A stretch of DNA of 63,347 nucleotides from an uncultured Paracoccaceae bacterium (lineage in GTDB: Bacteria > Pseudomonadota > Alphaproteobacteria > Rhodobacterales > Rhodobacteraceae): positions 1 through 63,347 of the forward strand of contig CALFSV010000042.1 in assembly GCA_937916485.1 (NCBI GenBank), given 5' to 3'. A model generated the notes under the pieces. The model did not search any database, was not told the DNA's origin, and saw nothing but the letters and a program-made list of their open reading frames with translations. Shown here in pieces: positions 45,016-59,464 of the stretch (positions are counted from its first letter, which is position 1; each line of letters starts with the position of its first letter). A program made the position numbers and the translations under genes.

Positions 45016-47214
45016 ATGAAAGCAATAGCCACCGCCCCAGTTCTCGACCCGTCTGACGTTTCGCGACTGCTTCACGCGACACACGATGACCCCTTTGCAA
45101 TCCTCGGCCCGCACAAGCGCGGGCGGGCGACATATGTGACGGCCATCGATCCAGGCGCGGATCGCCTAGAGGCGGTCGTTGGCGGCAAGACCTATCCCCT
45201 GGCCCGGATCGACGGTGCCCTTTTTTGCGGCAAGGTCCCGGGTGGCAAACCCTACCGCCTGCGCGGCACAGGTGCCGATGGCGCGGTCTGGGACTATGAC
45301 GATGCCTACCGCTTTGGCCCGGTGCTATCGGATTTCGACGAATACCTTCTGGGCGAAGGCAATCACGAACGTCTGTGGGAGGCGCTGGGCGCCCACGTCA
45401 TGACCCATGAGGGCTGCCAGGGCACACATTTTGCCGTCTGGGCCCCGTCTGCCAGCCGGGTGTCGGTTGTGGGCGACTTCAACGCATGGGACGGACGACG
45501 CCACCCCATGCGGCGCCGTGGCGGAACCGGCGTCTGGGAAATCTTTGTCCCAGGTGCGGGCGACGGTTCGGCCTACAAATACGAGATCGCAGGTCCCTCT
45601 GGTCAGGTTGGCCCGCTTAAGGCCGACCCTGTCGGATTTGGCGCACAGCATCCCCCGGAGACTGCCAGCATCGTCCGCGACATCGCAGGCTACGGCTGGC
45701 ATGACGCCGCCTGGATGGCGGAACGGGCCAAGCGCAACCGCCGCGAGGCCCCGATTTCGGTCTACGAGGTTCACCTGGGCTCATGGAAGCGGATCTGGGA
45801 TCAGAACGGTCGCCCCCTGTCCTACAAGGAGGCCGCCGCGGACCTTGTCGCCTATGCCCGTGACATGGGGTTCACCCACCTTGAGCTGATGCCGGTGTCC
45901 GAGTTTCCCTTTGACGGGTCCTGGGGCTACCAGCCGGTGGGCATGTATGCCCCGACCATCCGTTTTGGGCCTGCGCATGAATTTCGCGATCTGGTGGATG
46001 CCGCTCACGAGGCGGGACTTGGCGTGATCCTGGACTGGGTTCCGGGACACTTTCCCACCGATGCCCACGGGCTGGGGCAGTTTGACGGGACCCACCTTTA
46101 CGAACATGCCGACCCGAAAGAAGGCTTCCATCAGGACTGGAACACCCTGATCTACAATTACGGTCGGGCCGAGGTGGCGAATTTCCTCACCGCCAATGCC
46201 CTTTACTGGCTGGACGAATACCATGTGGACGGGCTGCGCGTTGATGCCGTGGCCTCGATGCTTTACCGCGACTATTCGCGCAAAGACGGCGAATGGATCC
46301 CCAACAAGGATGGTGGCCGCGAGAACTACGAAGCGATCGCCCTGTTCAAACGGATGAACACCGCCGCCTACGGAAAATACCCCGGCATCATGACAATCGC
46401 CGAGGAATCCACCTCCTTCCCCCGTGTCTCAAGCCCGGTCGACGCCGGCGGCCTTGGCTTTGGGTTCAAGTGGAACATGGGCTGGATGAACGACACGCTG
46501 GACTACATCACCCGCGAGCCGATCCACCGCAAATATCACCACCACCAGATGACTTTTGGCATTCACTATGCCTTTTCCGAGAACTTCGTCCTGCCGATCA
46601 GCCATGACGAAGTGGTGCATGGGAAAGGGTCGATGCTGGCCAAGATGCCCGGCAACGATTGGGAAAAATTTGCAAACCTACGCGCCTACTATGGCTTTAT
46701 GTGGGGCCATCCGGGCAAGAAGCTGTTGTTCATGGGCTGTGAATTCGCCCAGCCCGAGGAATGGAACCACGACAGCCAGATCAACTGGGACGCGGCAGAA
46801 CAGCCGGCGCACAAGGGGATCCAGTCGCTGGTTCGGGACCTGAACGCCCTTTATCGGTCGACCCCGGCGCTACATGTGCGCGACTGTGACCCCGCAGGGT
46901 TCGACTGGATCGAGTCCACCGATGCCGACCAGTCCACGCTCAGCTTCATCCGTTGGGGACATGAGGGGGACGCGCCCTGCGTGGTCCTGTGTAACTTCAC
47001 ACCGGTTGAACGGACAGGGTTCCGCATCGGTGTCCCCTATGCCGGACACTGGCGCGAGATGCTCAACACGGATGCGAGCGTTTACGGAGGCGCGAACCGC
47101 GGCAATCTTGGCGGCGTCGACGCGGTGGAGGAACCCTATCAGGGCCAGCCCGCCTCGATGGCCGTAACATTGCCGCCACTTGCCACGCTCATCTTTCAGC
47201 TGGGCGCAGAGTGA
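45016..47214 (+). CDS. glgB: 1,4-alpha-glucan branching enzyme
   Basis: A 732-residue GH13 enzyme. It has an N-terminal carbohydrate-binding/early-set module, a branching-specific beta domain (residues 115-220) and the catalytic barrel with [15 protein letters not shown] (nucleophile Asp), IMTIAEES (acid/base Glu) and SHDEVVHGK. It makes alpha-1,6 branches in glycogen. It is the first gene of a glgBCAX-pgm run that is continuous on the plus strand. A palindrome upstream may be a sugar-regulator operator. Confidence 0.97.
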   Translation: MKAIATAPVLDPSDVSRLLHATHDDPFAILGPHKRGRATYVTAIDPGADRLEAVVGGKTYPLARIDGALFCGKVPGGKPYRLRGTGADGAVWDYDDAYRFGPVLSDFDEYLLGEGNHERLWEALGAHVMTHEGCQGTHFAVWAPSASRVSVVGDFNAWDGRRHPMRRRGGTGVWEIFVPGAGDGSAYKYEIAGPSGQVGPLKADPVGFGAQHPPETASIVRDIAGYGWHDAAWMAERAKRNRREAPISVYEVHLGSWKRIWDQNGRPLSYKEAAADLVAYARDMGFTHLELMPVSEFPFDGSWGYQPVGMYAPTIRFGPAHEFRDLVDAAHEAGLGVILDWVPGHFPTDAHGLGQFDGTHLYEHADPKEGFHQDWNTLIYNYGRAEVANFLTANALYWLDEYHVDGLRVDAVASMLYRDYSRKDGEWIPNKDGGRENYEAIALFKRMNTAAYGKYPGIMTIAEESTSFPRVSSPVDAGGLGFGFKWNMGWMNDTLDYITREPIHRKYHHHQMTFGIHYAFSENFVLPISHDEVVHGKGSMLAKMPGNDWEKFANLRAYYGFMWGHPGKKLLFMGCEFAQPEEWNHDSQINWDAAEQPAHKGIQSLVRDLNALYRSTPALHVRDCDPAGFDWIESTDADQSTLSFIRWGHEGDAPCVVLCNFTPVERTGFRIGVPYAGHWREMLNTDASVYGGANRGNLGGVDAVEEPYQGQPASMAVTLPPLATLIFQLGAE

Positions 47215-47234
47215 AATACGGGAGGGAGACCCAT

Positions 47235-48497
47235 ATGCCACAGAACCGCAGACTGACCCAACGCTCGATGGCCTTCGTTCTTGCCGGTGGCCGTGGGTCC
47301 CGGCTGAAGGAACTTACGGACAGACGGGTCAAGCCAGCCGTCTACTTTGGCGGCAAGTCACGGATCATCGACTTTGCCCTGTCCAACGCCATGAACTCGG
47401 GCATTCGGAAGATGGCGGTGGCGACCCAGTACAAGGCCCACAGCCTGATCCGGCATTGCCAGCGCGGCTGGTCGTTCTTTCGGTCCGAGCGGAACGAATT
47501 CCTCGACATCCTGCCCGCCTCGCAGCGCGGCGGGGATGAGCAGTGGTATCGCGGCACGGCCGATGCGGTGACGCAGAACATCGACATCGTCGACAGCTAT
47601 GGCATCGACTACATCGTCATCCTTGCCGGGGATCACATCTACAAGATGGATTACGAGGTGATGCTGCGCCAGCACGTCGAGTCCGGCGCAGATGTGACCA
47701 TCGGCTGCCTGACCGTCCCCCGGATGGAGGCGACGGCCTTTGGCGTCATGCATGTCGACAAGACCGACAGGATTACCCAGTTTCTGGAAAAGCCCGCCGA
47801 CCCGCCCGGCACGCCCGAGGACCCTTCGGTGGCGCTGGCCTCCATGGGCATCTATGTCTTTTCCTGGCCCTTCCTGCGCGACCTTTTGGAAAAGGACGCC
47901 GAAGACCCGAACTCCAGCCATGATTTCGGCAACGACCTGATCCCGGATATCGTCAAGAACGGCAAGGCGATGGCCCACCGTTTTGATGTCTCCTGCGTTC
48001 GCCATGCGCCCGAGGCGCCCGCCTACTGGCGCGATGTGGGGACGGTGGATGCGTTCTGGCAGGCCAATATCGATCTGACCGGCTTTACCCCGGACCTGAA
48101 CCTTTGGGACAAGAACTGGCCGATCTGGACCTATTCCGAAAGCGTGCCCCCCGCCAAATTCATCCACGACGAAAAGGACCGACGCGGTGTCGCCATTTCG
48201 TCGATGGTGTCAGGCGGTTGCATCATCTCGGGGACCGAGGTCCGGAATTCTCTCCTGTTCACCGAGGTGCACACCAATTCCTACGCCGTTCTCGACCATG
48301 CGGTCTGCCTGCCCTATGTCACCGTCAATCGGTCGGCCCGGCTGCGGCGGGTCGTCATCGACCGGGGTGTCATCATCCCCGAGGGCCTCGTGGTGGGAGA
48401 GGATCCCGACGAGGATGCAAAGTGGTTCCGTGTGTCCGAGAGAGGGGTGACCCTGATCACCCAGACCATGCTCGACGCGCGTGACGCGGCGAAGTGA
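47235..48497 (+). CDS. glgC: Glucose-1-phosphate adenylyltransferase
   Basis: A 420-residue enzyme making ADP-glucose, the committed and allosterically controlled step of glycogen synthesis. Marks are [29 protein letters not shown], the glucose-phosphate-binding FLEKP and a C-terminal left-handed helix region. GGAGGGAG precedes the start at 47235. Confidence 0.97.
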   Translation: MPQNRRLTQRSMAFVLAGGRGSRLKELTDRRVKPAVYFGGKSRIIDFALSNAMNSGIRKMAVATQYKAHSLIRHCQRGWSFFRSERNEFLDILPASQRGGDEQWYRGTADAVTQNIDIVDSYGIDYIVILAGDHIYKMDYEVMLRQHVESGADVTIGCLTVPRMEATAFGVMHVDKTDRITQFLEKPADPPGTPEDPSVALASMGIYVFSWPFLRDLLEKDAEDPNSSHDFGNDLIPDIVKNGKAMAHRFDVSCVRHAPEAPAYWRDVGTVDAFWQANIDLTGFTPDLNLWDKNWPIWTYSESVPPAKFIHDEKDRRGVAISSMVSGGCIISGTEVRNSLLFTEVHTNSYAVLDHAVCLPYVTVNRSARLRRVVIDRGVIIPEGLVVGEDPDEDAKWFRVSERGVTLITQTMLDARDAAK

Positions 48498-48513
48498 CAA
48501 GGGTGCGGCGTAC

Positions 48514-49937
48514 ATGATGCAGGTCCTTTCCGTTGCCTCCGAATGTGCGCCGCTGGTCAAGACGGGCGGTCTAGCCGACGTGGTGGGCGCCCTGCCCGCT
48601 GCCATGGCTGCCGAAGGCGTCCATGTCCGCACCCTTTTGCCCGGCTATCCGGCTGTTATGCAGGGTTTGACCGATCCCGCTGTCGTGCTGACCGGGCAAT
48701 CCCTTGGTGTGCCGTTTCGGGTGCTGGCGGCACAGGTCGGGGACCTCGACCTGCTGATTCTGGATGCGCCGCAACTTTTTGACCGGGCGGGCAGCATCTA
48801 TCTTGGCCCCAACGGCAAGGACTGGCCCGACAATCCATTGCGCTTTGCCCTTTTGTCCCAGGTGGCCGCCCGGATCGGTGTCGGCGCGATTGCCGACTGG
48901 CAGCCGAAGGTTATCCACGCCCATGACTGGCAGGCCGGTTTTGTACCCGAGTATCTGCATGCGCTGGGTGGCACAGGGAAAACCGGAACGATCCTGACGA
49001 TCCACAACATCGCCTTTCACGGGCTGGCCGACGCCAGCCTTCTGAACATGCTGCAACTCTCACCCTCCCGGATGAACCGCGACGGGTTCGAGTTTTGGGG
49101 CCGTATCTCCGCGCTCAAGGCGGGGTTGATCGGGGCAGACCGGCTGACCACCGTCTCCCCCACCTATGCAGAAGAGCTGATGACGGACGCCTTTGGCATG
49201 GGCCTCGACGGCGTGATGCGCCAGCGCCGCGATGTCCTGTCCGGCATCCTGAACGGCATCGACGAAGAGGCGTGGAACCCGGCGACGGACGCCGCCATCA
49301 AACCCTACAAGACCGCCAGGGGCAAAGCCGCCAACAAAGCCGCCCTGCAGGCCGAATTTGGACTGCCCACAAGCGACGGCCCCCTGTGCGTCATGGTCTC
49401 GCGCCTGACGGAGCAAAAGGGCGTTGACCTCCTGCTGGATGCCCTGCCGACCCTGTTGGCGCGTGGCGGGCAACTGATTGTCCTGGGCTCTGGCGCGAGT
49501 GAGCTGGAAGAAGGCCTGCGCAATGCTGCCCGCGACGACCACGTCGGCGTGCGGATCGGCTATGATGAGGCGCTCTCCCACCGGATCATCGCGGGCGGCG
49601 ACTGCATTCTGGTGCCCTCGCGGTTCGAGCCTTGCGGCCTGACCCAGATGTACGGGCTGCGCTACGGCACGATCCCCCTTGTGGCCCTGACCGGCGGGTT
49701 GGCCGACACGGTCATCAATGCCTCGCCCGCCGGGGTTCTCGCCGGGGTGGCGACGGGAATTCAGTTCAACCCGATCAGCGCCGACGCCTTGCGAAGCGCC
49801 TTTACACGGCTGTGCGACCTATACGCCGATGGCCAGCTTTGGGCACGGATGCAAAAGAATGCCATGCGTCACCCGGTCGGATGGGGCCCGTCGGCCCAAG
49901 CCTACGCCGCCCTATATCGAGATGTCGCCCCCTCATC

Positions 49938-49941
<4 letters not shown>
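48514..49941 (+). CDS. glgA: Glycogen synthase (ADP-glucose)
   Basis: A 475-residue GT5 enzyme with the ADP-binding KTGGLADV near the N-terminus, HDWQAGFVPEYL and the EX7E-type region PSRFEPCGLTQMYGLRYG. It elongates glycogen from ADP-glucose. The start is one of two adjacent ATGs (48514 or 48517), with AAGGG upstream. Its stop overlaps the glgX start (ATGA). Confidence 0.96.
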
Positions 49942-53694
<3,753 letters not shown>

Positions 53695-53769
53695 TCACAA
53701 CCGCCAGCCCGGCCCTGAGGATCTGCCTGATCAGAGATCACAAACTTGCATGACGCTACGTCAGCACGC

Positions 53770-53798
53770 TTGACACATTCTATTTTTGTAATGTATCC
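53770..53798 (+). promoter_or_regulatory. Promoter/operator candidate for the sulfur operon
   Basis: TTGACA at 53770-53775 is followed by an AT-rich spacer carrying the dyad ACATT-N10-AATGT (53775-53794). Inside it, ATTC-N8-TAAT (53777-53792) differs by one base from the ATTC-N8-GAAT site I recall for SqrR of Rhodobacter. A minus-10-like TATCCC starts at 53794, 18 bases after the minus-35. A repressor bound here would block the promoter. Confidence 0.45.
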
Positions 53799-53886
53799 CC
53801 ATTTGCAATTCAGCGAGAGGAGTCGCCGGGCTTTCTCGCCTGCTCCTCTCATTCTGTTGCAACGATAAATCAAGGCGTTAGACCTC

Positions 53887-54315
53887 ATGACGGACTTTAC
53901 TCCCTTTCAATCCCTGTTTGGCGGCAGCCTGATTGGCCTGGCCTCGGTACTTCTGATGCTGTCGATGGGACGGATCATGGGCGCGACCGGCATCCTTGCC
54001 GGTTTCCTGAGCCCCGCAAGCCTCCAGGACTGGGGCTGGCGGGCAGCTATCCTCGCCGGCATGGCCACCGGGCCACTGGCGTTCCTGCTCGCCACCGGCT
54101 CCATGCCGGCCATTGATGTGCCCGTCAGCACACCGATGCTGCTTATCGGTGGCTTCATCGTCGGAATCGGCGTCACCTTTGGCGGTGGCTGCACTTCGGG
54201 GCATGGCGTCTGTGGCAATGCCCGTCTGTCGACCCGGTCGATCACGGCCACCATCACCTTCATGATCGCGACGGCCATCACCGTCTACATCATCCGTCAC
54301 CTGATCGGAGCATAA
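53887..54315 (+). CDS. YeeE/YedE-family membrane protein (PmpA-like half)
   Basis: A 142-residue protein with four hydrophobic helices and the family motif GGGCTSGHGVCG containing paired cysteines. YeeE/YedE (TsuA-like) proteins import thiosulfate or related sulfur species. In this split form two half-size proteins are encoded in tandem. It heads a sulfur-handling operon and is followed after 4 bases by its partner. Confidence 0.9.
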   Translation: MTDFTPFQSLFGGSLIGLASVLLMLSMGRIMGATGILAGFLSPASLQDWGWRAAILAGMATGPLAFLLATGSMPAIDVPVSTPMLLIGGFIVGIGVTFGGGCTSGHGVCGNARLSTRSITATITFMIATAITVYIIRHLIGA

Positions 54316-54319
54316 GACC

Positions 54320-54760
54320 ATGCGGCTTTTCCTCAGCTATTTCATCGGCCTGATCTTTGGCCTCGGTATCGTCATCTCTGGCATGGCCAACCCTGCCAAA
54401 GTGCTTAACTTTTTCGACGTGGCAGGCACCTGGGATCCCAGCCTTGCCTTTGTCATGGGCGGCGCCCTGATCGTGACCTTCATCGGCTACCGGATCGTGT
54501 TCCGGCGCCAGGAACCGCTTTTGGGCCAGACCTTCTTTGTGCCCGCCCCCAAGGCGATCGACACCCGTCTTGTCGCCGGCTCTGCCGTCTTTGGGATTGG
54601 CTGGGGCATTGCTGGCTTTTGCCCCGGCGGCGCTTTGCCCGCCATCGGCACCGGTGACGGCCGGGTCCTGATGTTCGTTGGCGCCCTTGTTGCAGGTATC
54701 TTTGCGGCCCGCTTCCTCTCACGTATCCTTGAAACACGTGGCCAGCCGGTCACCGCCTAG
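54320..54760 (+). CDS. YeeE/YedE-family membrane protein, DUF6691-type half (PmpB-like)
   Basis: A 146-residue membrane protein with about four helices. Motifs are GMANPAKVLNFFDVAGTWDP near residue 25 and GWGIAGFCPGGALPAIG with a conserved cysteine. It is the companion half of the preceding YeeE/YedE protein and probably forms one transport unit with it. The metallo-hydrolase gene follows after 23 bases, behind an AGGAG motif. Confidence 0.9.
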   Translation: MRLFLSYFIGLIFGLGIVISGMANPAKVLNFFDVAGTWDPSLAFVMGGALIVTFIGYRIVFRRQEPLLGQTFFVPAPKAIDTRLVAGSAVFGIGWGIAGFCPGGALPAIGTGDGRVLMFVGALVAGIFAARFLSRILETRGQPVTA

Positions 54761-54783
54761 CACGACCAGAAGGAGACGATACA

Positions 54784-55668
54784 ATGTCGGACTATCCGCT
54801 GAACATGTCCCTCAAGCCCGAGGTCAAAGCCTTTTTTGACGAGGCAACCAACACGATCAGCTACGTCGTCAAGGACCCGGCCTCGAACGCCTGTGCCGTT
54901 GTCGACAGCGTCATGGATATCGACTATGCCGCCGGGCGGATCACCTACGACCACGCGGACGAAATGATCGCCTATATTGAGGCCGAGGGCCTCAAGCTTG
55001 AGTGGTTGATCGAAACCCACGTCCACGCCGACCACCTGTCCGCCGCGCCCTATATTCAGAGCAAGCTGGGCGGCAAGATCGGCATCGGCGAAAACATCCG
55101 CATTGTGCAGGACACCTTTGGCAAAGTGTTCAACGAAGGGACAGAGTTCCAGCGCGACGGGTCCCAGTTCGATGCCCTCTTCACGGAAGGATCGAGCTAC
55201 AAGGTCGGCGAGATGGAGTGCTTTGCCATGCACACCCCCGGCCATACGCCGGCCTGCATGGTCCATGTCATGGGCAACGCCGCTTTTACCGGTGACACCC
55301 TGTTCATGCCGGACGGCGGATCGGCCCGCGCCGATTTCCCGGGTGGCGACGCCGGCGAGCTGTATGACAGCATCCAGAAGGTGCTGGCCCTGCCCGATGA
55401 CATGCGCCTGTTCATGTGCCACGACTACGGCCCCAACGGCCGCGACATCCAGTGGGAGACCACGGTCGCCGAGGAAAAGGCGCACAACATCCATGTGGGC
55501 GGCGGCAAGACCCGCGAGGACTTCGTCGCCTTCCGCACCGAACGGGACAGCCAGCTTGCCGTGCCAAAGCTGATCATCCCCTCGCTGCAGGTCAATATGC
55601 GCGCGGGCAAGATCCCCACGGACGATAAAGGCAACCCGGTTCTGAAAATTCCGGTCAACGGACTTTGA
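54784..55668 (+). CDS. blh: MBL-fold hydrolase, persulfide dioxygenase/Blh-like
   Basis: A 294-residue metallo-beta-lactamase-fold protein with metal motif THVHADH (His79, His81, Asp83, His84), GHTPACM and FTGDTLFMPDGGSARADFPGGD, the pattern of ETHE1/Blh-type persulfide dioxygenases. These oxidise glutathione persulfide to sulfite and protect against sulfide. It lies between the sulfur transporter halves and a DUF442 protein; blh and DUF442 are fused or adjacent in BigR-controlled operons of other bacteria. Confidence 0.92.
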   Translation: MSDYPLNMSLKPEVKAFFDEATNTISYVVKDPASNACAVVDSVMDIDYAAGRITYDHADEMIAYIEAEGLKLEWLIETHVHADHLSAAPYIQSKLGGKIGIGENIRIVQDTFGKVFNEGTEFQRDGSQFDALFTEGSSYKVGEMECFAMHTPGHTPACMVHVMGNAAFTGDTLFMPDGGSARADFPGGDAGELYDSIQKVLALPDDMRLFMCHDYGPNGRDIQWETTVAEEKAHNIHVGGGKTREDFVAFRTERDSQLAVPKLIIPSLQVNMRAGKIPTDDKGNPVLKIPVNGL

Positions 55669-55685
55669 TAGCAAGAGATAGCATC

Positions 55686-56015
55686 ATGGACATTCGCACC
55701 ATCACCCCCGATTTCGCTGTCACTGGACAAATCCTGTCCAGCGATATCCCCACCCTCAAGGCGCAGGGCTATACCACCATCATCTGCAACCGCCCCGATG
55801 ACGAGGATGCAGGCCAGCCCTCTGCCGACAGTATTCACAAGGCGGCCGCAGCAGCGGGGATGGGGTTCCACCACATCCCGATCCGGCCCGGTCAGGCCAC
55901 CGGAGCGGATGTGGCCGCCTTTGACGACGCCCTGAACAAGGCGGCGGGCAAGGTTCTGGCCTATTGCCGTTCAGGCGGACGGGCCCAAAGCCTGTACGTC
56001 GCAACCGGACGCTGA
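55686..56015 (+). CDS. DUF442 / TIGR01244 sulfurtransferase-phosphatase-like protein (second copy)
   Basis: A 109-residue paralogue of the protein at 5526, with the same start (MDIRTITPDFAVTGQI) and active loop CRSGGRAQS (Cys94, Arg99). It lacks the C-terminal tail of about 30 residues seen in the other copy. It probably acts with the metallo-hydrolase on persulfide intermediates. The start at 55686 matches the paralogue; an in-frame ATG at 55665 overlaps the preceding gene. Confidence 0.88.
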   Translation: MDIRTITPDFAVTGQILSSDIPTLKAQGYTTIICNRPDDEDAGQPSADSIHKAAAAAGMGFHHIPIRPGQATGADVAAFDDALNKAAGKVLAYCRSGGRAQSLYVATGR

Positions 56016-56026
56016 CCTGATCCCCC

Positions 56027-56048
56027 GCCCGGGAAGACCTGCCCGGGC
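56027..56048 (+). terminator. GC hairpin between DUF442 and SulP genes
   Basis: A perfect 7-base stem GCCCGGG/CCCGGGC with an 8-base loop lies 12 bases after the DUF442 stop. No U-run follows. It may lower read-through into the SulP gene. Confidence 0.4.
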
Positions 56049-56117
56049 CACCTGTTTCATCGACTGAAACCCCGGCGCCCGGCCCTGACGGGCGGCGTCG
56101 CGAGAAAGATATTCGCA

Positions 56118-57887
56118 ATGTTCTCCCCCACGCTCTCTCGCTATTTGCCCATCCTGGAGTGGGGCCGGCATTACGACCGCGACACCCTGTCGGCCGATCT
56201 GATGGCCGCTGTCATCGTGACGATCATGCTGATCCCCCAGTCGCTGGCCTATGCCCTGCTGGCCGGTCTGCCGCCTGAAATGGGGCTCTATGCCTCCATC
56301 GTGCCGATCATGCTTTACGCCGTGTTTGGGACCTCCAAGGCGCTCGCCGTCGGGCCGGTTGCCGTCGTCTCGCTGATGACGGCCGCCGCCCTTGGCCAGG
56401 TCGCGGCCTCTGGCACTGCCGACTATATCAGCGCAGCCCTGACCCTTGCCGCCCTGTCTGGCGGGATCCTGTTGGCGATGGGCCTTTTCCGGCTTGGGTT
56501 TCTGGCCAACTTCCTGTCGCACCCGGTCATCGCGGGCTTTATCACCGCCTCGGGTATCCTGATCGCGGCAAGTCAGATCGGCAACATCCTTGGCATTCGC
56601 GTCAAGGGCGACACCATCATCGAACAGATCGAAACCCTTTGGGCCGGGCTGGACGGGATCAACTGGATCACCTTTGTCATCGGGGCGGCCACCACCGCCT
56701 TTCTGTTCTGGGTGCGCAAGGGGCTGAAGCCTCTGCTGCTGTCGTGGGGTCTGGCCCCACGTCCAGCCGATATGCTGGCCAAGGCCGGTCCGGTTCTGGC
56801 CGTTGTCGTCACGACCCTCGTCGTCAAGCTGTTCAACCTGACCGAAATGGGCGTGGCCGTTGTTGGAACCGTTCCGCAGGGGTTTCCCCCCTTCTCGGTT
56901 CCCGGCTTTGACCCTGACCTCGTTCGGGCGCTCCTCTTACCCGCCCTCCTAATCTCGGTCGTGGGGTTTGTTGAATCCGTGTCGGTCGCCCAGACGCTGG
57001 CGGCCAAGAAACGGCAACGCATTTCCCCCGACCAAGAGTTGATCGGGCTGGGTGCCGCCAACATCGGGGCGGCCTTCTCGGGCGGCTTTCCGGTCACGGG
57101 CGGGTTTTCACGATCCGTCGTGAACTACGACGCCGGGGCCGAAACGCCCGCCGCCGGGGCCTTTACCGCCGTGGCGCTGGGTGTCGCGGCCCTTGCCCTG
57201 ACGCCCTTGATCCACGACCTGCCCAAGGCCACCCTGGCCGCGACCATCATCGTGGCCGTCCTCAGCCTCGTCGATTTTTCGATCCTGAAGCGGTCCTGGA
57301 ACTATGCCAAGCCGGACTTTGCCGCAGTGGCGACGACAATCCTCCTGACCCTGCTGGCGGGCGTTGAGACAGGCGTGTCCGCCGGGGTCGCCCTGTCCAT
57401 CGGCCTGCACCTCTACCGCACCTCGCGCCCGCATGTGGCCGAAGTCGGCCTTGTCCCGGGGACAGAGCATTTCCGCAATATCAACCGGCATACGGTCCTG
57501 ACGGACCCGACCGTCCTGACCTTTCGCATCGACGAAAGCCTCTATTTCGCCAATGCGCGCTTCCTTGAGGACCTTATCCACGACCGTGTGACGCAGGACT
57601 GCCCCGTGCGGCACGTCATCCTGATGTGCCCCGCGGTGAATGAGATCGACATGAGCGCGCTGGAAAGCCTTGAGGCGATCAACCTGAGGCTCAAGGACAT
57701 GGGGATCAAACTGCACCTGACAGAGGTCAAGGGCCCCGTCATGGACCGGCTTGAGCGGAGCCATTTCCTGCAGGACCTGACGGGCGAGGTTTACCTGTCA
57801 CAATATGCGGCCATCCGGGCCCTGTCCGGCCTGCCCGGAGTCACTCCGGCCGTTACTCTGGCAGTCACCGCGGCAGGCGCGGCCTGA
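56118..57887 (+). CDS. SulP-family inorganic anion transporter with STAS domain
   Basis: A 589-residue protein with 10-14 membrane helices (MLIPQSLAYALLAGLPPEMGLYA is the family signature region) and a C-terminal cytoplasmic STAS domain (about residues 440-560, LMCPAVNEIDMSALESLEAI). SulP proteins carry sulfate, bicarbonate or other anions. As the last gene of this sulfur operon it may export sulfite/sulfate made by persulfide oxidation, or take up sulfate. Confidence 0.93.
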   Translation: MFSPTLSRYLPILEWGRHYDRDTLSADLMAAVIVTIMLIPQSLAYALLAGLPPEMGLYASIVPIMLYAVFGTSKALAVGPVAVVSLMTAAALGQVAASGTADYISAALTLAALSGGILLAMGLFRLGFLANFLSHPVIAGFITASGILIAASQIGNILGIRVKGDTIIEQIETLWAGLDGINWITFVIGAATTAFLFWVRKGLKPLLLSWGLAPRPADMLAKAGPVLAVVVTTLVVKLFNLTEMGVAVVGTVPQGFPPFSVPGFDPDLVRALLLPALLISVVGFVESVSVAQTLAAKKRQRISPDQELIGLGAANIGAAFSGGFPVTGGFSRSVVNYDAGAETPAAGAFTAVALGVAALALTPLIHDLPKATLAATIIVAVLSLVDFSILKRSWNYAKPDFAAVATTILLTLLAGVETGVSAGVALSIGLHLYRTSRPHVAEVGLVPGTEHFRNINRHTVLTDPTVLTFRIDESLYFANARFLEDLIHDRVTQDCPVRHVILMCPAVNEIDMSALESLEAINLRLKDMGIKLHLTEVKGPVMDRLERSHFLQDLTGEVYLSQYAAIRALSGLPGVTPAVTLAVTAAGAA

Positions 57888-57953
57888 ACCGACCCAAGCC
57901 CGCAGGCGCTTGCAGCCGTTGCGAAAGTCTGCGTTCCGGGGCAGACAGGTCTC

Positions 57954-58586
57954 ATGTCTGCCCCCGCGCGCCCTCCCCTTGCCCCGATCCCCAGCGTCAT
58001 CCTTGCCGGGGGCCAGTCCCGCCGGATGGGTGGCGGGGATAAGGCCCTGAGGATGCTTGGGCAGCGACGCCTGCTCGACCACGTTATCGACCGCGCGTCG
58101 CGCCAATGCACCCCATTGGCGCTGAATGCCAACGGCGATCCTGAACGCTTTGCCCCCTGTCCCCTGGCTGTTCTGACCGACACGGTCACCGGCCACCTTG
58201 GCCCGCTGGTAGGTATTCACACGGCAATGGGATGGGCCGAGGGGCTGGGCCATGATTGTGTCGTGACATTGGCCGTCGACACCCCCTTCTTCCCCGAGGA
58301 TCTGACCGCCCGGCTATGGGCAGCAAGCGAGGGGCAGCGTCCGGCGATTGCGGCGCGGACCGGGGCGAATGGTCAGGTCCGACCGCATCCCATTTTCGGG
58401 CTTTGGCCAGTCGCCCTTCAGCCCGGATTGGCCGACGCACTGGCGCGAGGGGACCGCCGGGTGACGGATTGGGCATTGGCTCAGGGGGCCAGCCTCGTCG
58501 CGTTTGACGAGGGCGAGATTGACCCCTTCTTCAACATCAACACGCCCGAGGATCTGGCCCGTGCCGCCGGTTGGCTACAGCCATGA
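57954..58586 (+). CDS. mobA: Molybdenum cofactor guanylyltransferase
   Basis: A 210-residue nucleotidyltransferase with N-terminal ILAGGQSRRMGGGDKAL, which binds GTP, and VDTPFFPEDL at the metal site. It attaches GMP to molybdopterin to make the MGD cofactor used by DMSO-reductase-family enzymes. Its stop overlaps the next start (ATGA). Confidence 0.93.
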   Translation: MSAPARPPLAPIPSVILAGGQSRRMGGGDKALRMLGQRRLLDHVIDRASRQCTPLALNANGDPERFAPCPLAVLTDTVTGHLGPLVGIHTAMGWAEGLGHDCVVTLAVDTPFFPEDLTARLWAASEGQRPAIAARTGANGQVRPHPIFGLWPVALQPGLADALARGDRRVTDWALAQGASLVAFDEGEIDPFFNINTPEDLARAAGWLQP

Positions 58587-59464
58587 GGTTCGACACCGTC
58601 ATCACGTTGGACTGGTCGGCGGCGGGCACGCCCAAAACGGGCAAGGATTCCATCTGGATCGGAATCGCCGGGGCCGATGGCATACGCACCGAAAACATCG
58701 CCACCCGGACGGCGGCCGAGAGGCGATTGGGGGACCTGTTGGACAGCCATTTGGCAACTGGAGGGCGGTTACTTCTTGCCGCGGATTTCGCCTTTGGCGC
58801 TCCGGCGGGTTTCACCCAAGCCGTCACCGGGCGGCCCGACGCCCTGTCGTTATGGGCCTGGCTGGCGGAAAAGGTGCGGGACGACGAGCGCAATCGCACC
58901 AATTACCGCGACGTGGCCGGGCGGATAAACGGCCTGTTCGAGGGCGGTGGCCCGTTCTGGGGAAACGGTGCCAAGGCGGACACCCCCGGCCTGCCCCGCA
59001 CAAAACCCGACCACCCCCCGGGGTTGCCCGAACATCGCCGGGCCGAGATCATGGGACGCGAGGGCGGGTTATGGCCCAAAACGCTCTGGCAGCTTGCCGG
59101 GGCGGGCGCCGTGGGGGCGCAGTCGCTGACGGGCATGCCGGTGCTGGAAAGATTGCGCCGGCGCGACCCCGGACGCATCGCTGTCTGGCCCTTTGACGCC
59201 GCCGCCGCAACAGCGCCCATCGTCGTGGCAGAGACCTATCTGTCCCTCCTTGGGCCGCAGGTCAAAGCGGATATGGCCATGGGCATGGTGCAAGACGCGG
59301 CCCAGGTCAGCCGCCACGCAGAGGCCTTTCTAACCCTGTCGCAACGGGACCAACTGGCCCGGTTGTTTGACCCATCGGTCCCGTCCGAAGTTCTGGCGCA
59401 AGAAGGCTGGTACCTTGGTGCCGGACAGGCCGCCCTTGTGCAAAGCGCCTTTCACGACGTTTGA
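58583..59464 (+). CDS. Uncharacterised protein coupled to mobA (RNase H-like fold suspected)
   Basis: A 293-residue soluble protein starting at the ATG that overlaps the mobA stop, so it is translationally coupled. The N-terminus (VITLDWSAAGTPKTGKDSIW) and a second acidic strand (GGRLLLAADFAFGAPAG) resemble the acidic strands of RNase H/actin-like folds such as DUF429. The middle contains ERNRTNYRDVAGRIN and a glycine-rich stretch. Homologues beside mobA in Rhodobacterales are sometimes labelled molybdopterin-guanine dinucleotide synthesis proteins, but I know of no biochemical proof. Confidence 0.7.
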   Translation: MRFDTVITLDWSAAGTPKTGKDSIWIGIAGADGIRTENIATRTAAERRLGDLLDSHLATGGRLLLAADFAFGAPAGFTQAVTGRPDALSLWAWLAEKVRDDERNRTNYRDVAGRINGLFEGGGPFWGNGAKADTPGLPRTKPDHPPGLPEHRRAEIMGREGGLWPKTLWQLAGAGAVGAQSLTGMPVLERLRRRDPGRIAVWPFDAAAATAPIVVAETYLSLLGPQVKADMAMGMVQDAAQVSRHAEAFLTLSQRDQLARLFDPSVPSEVLAQEGWYLGAGQAALVQSAFHDV

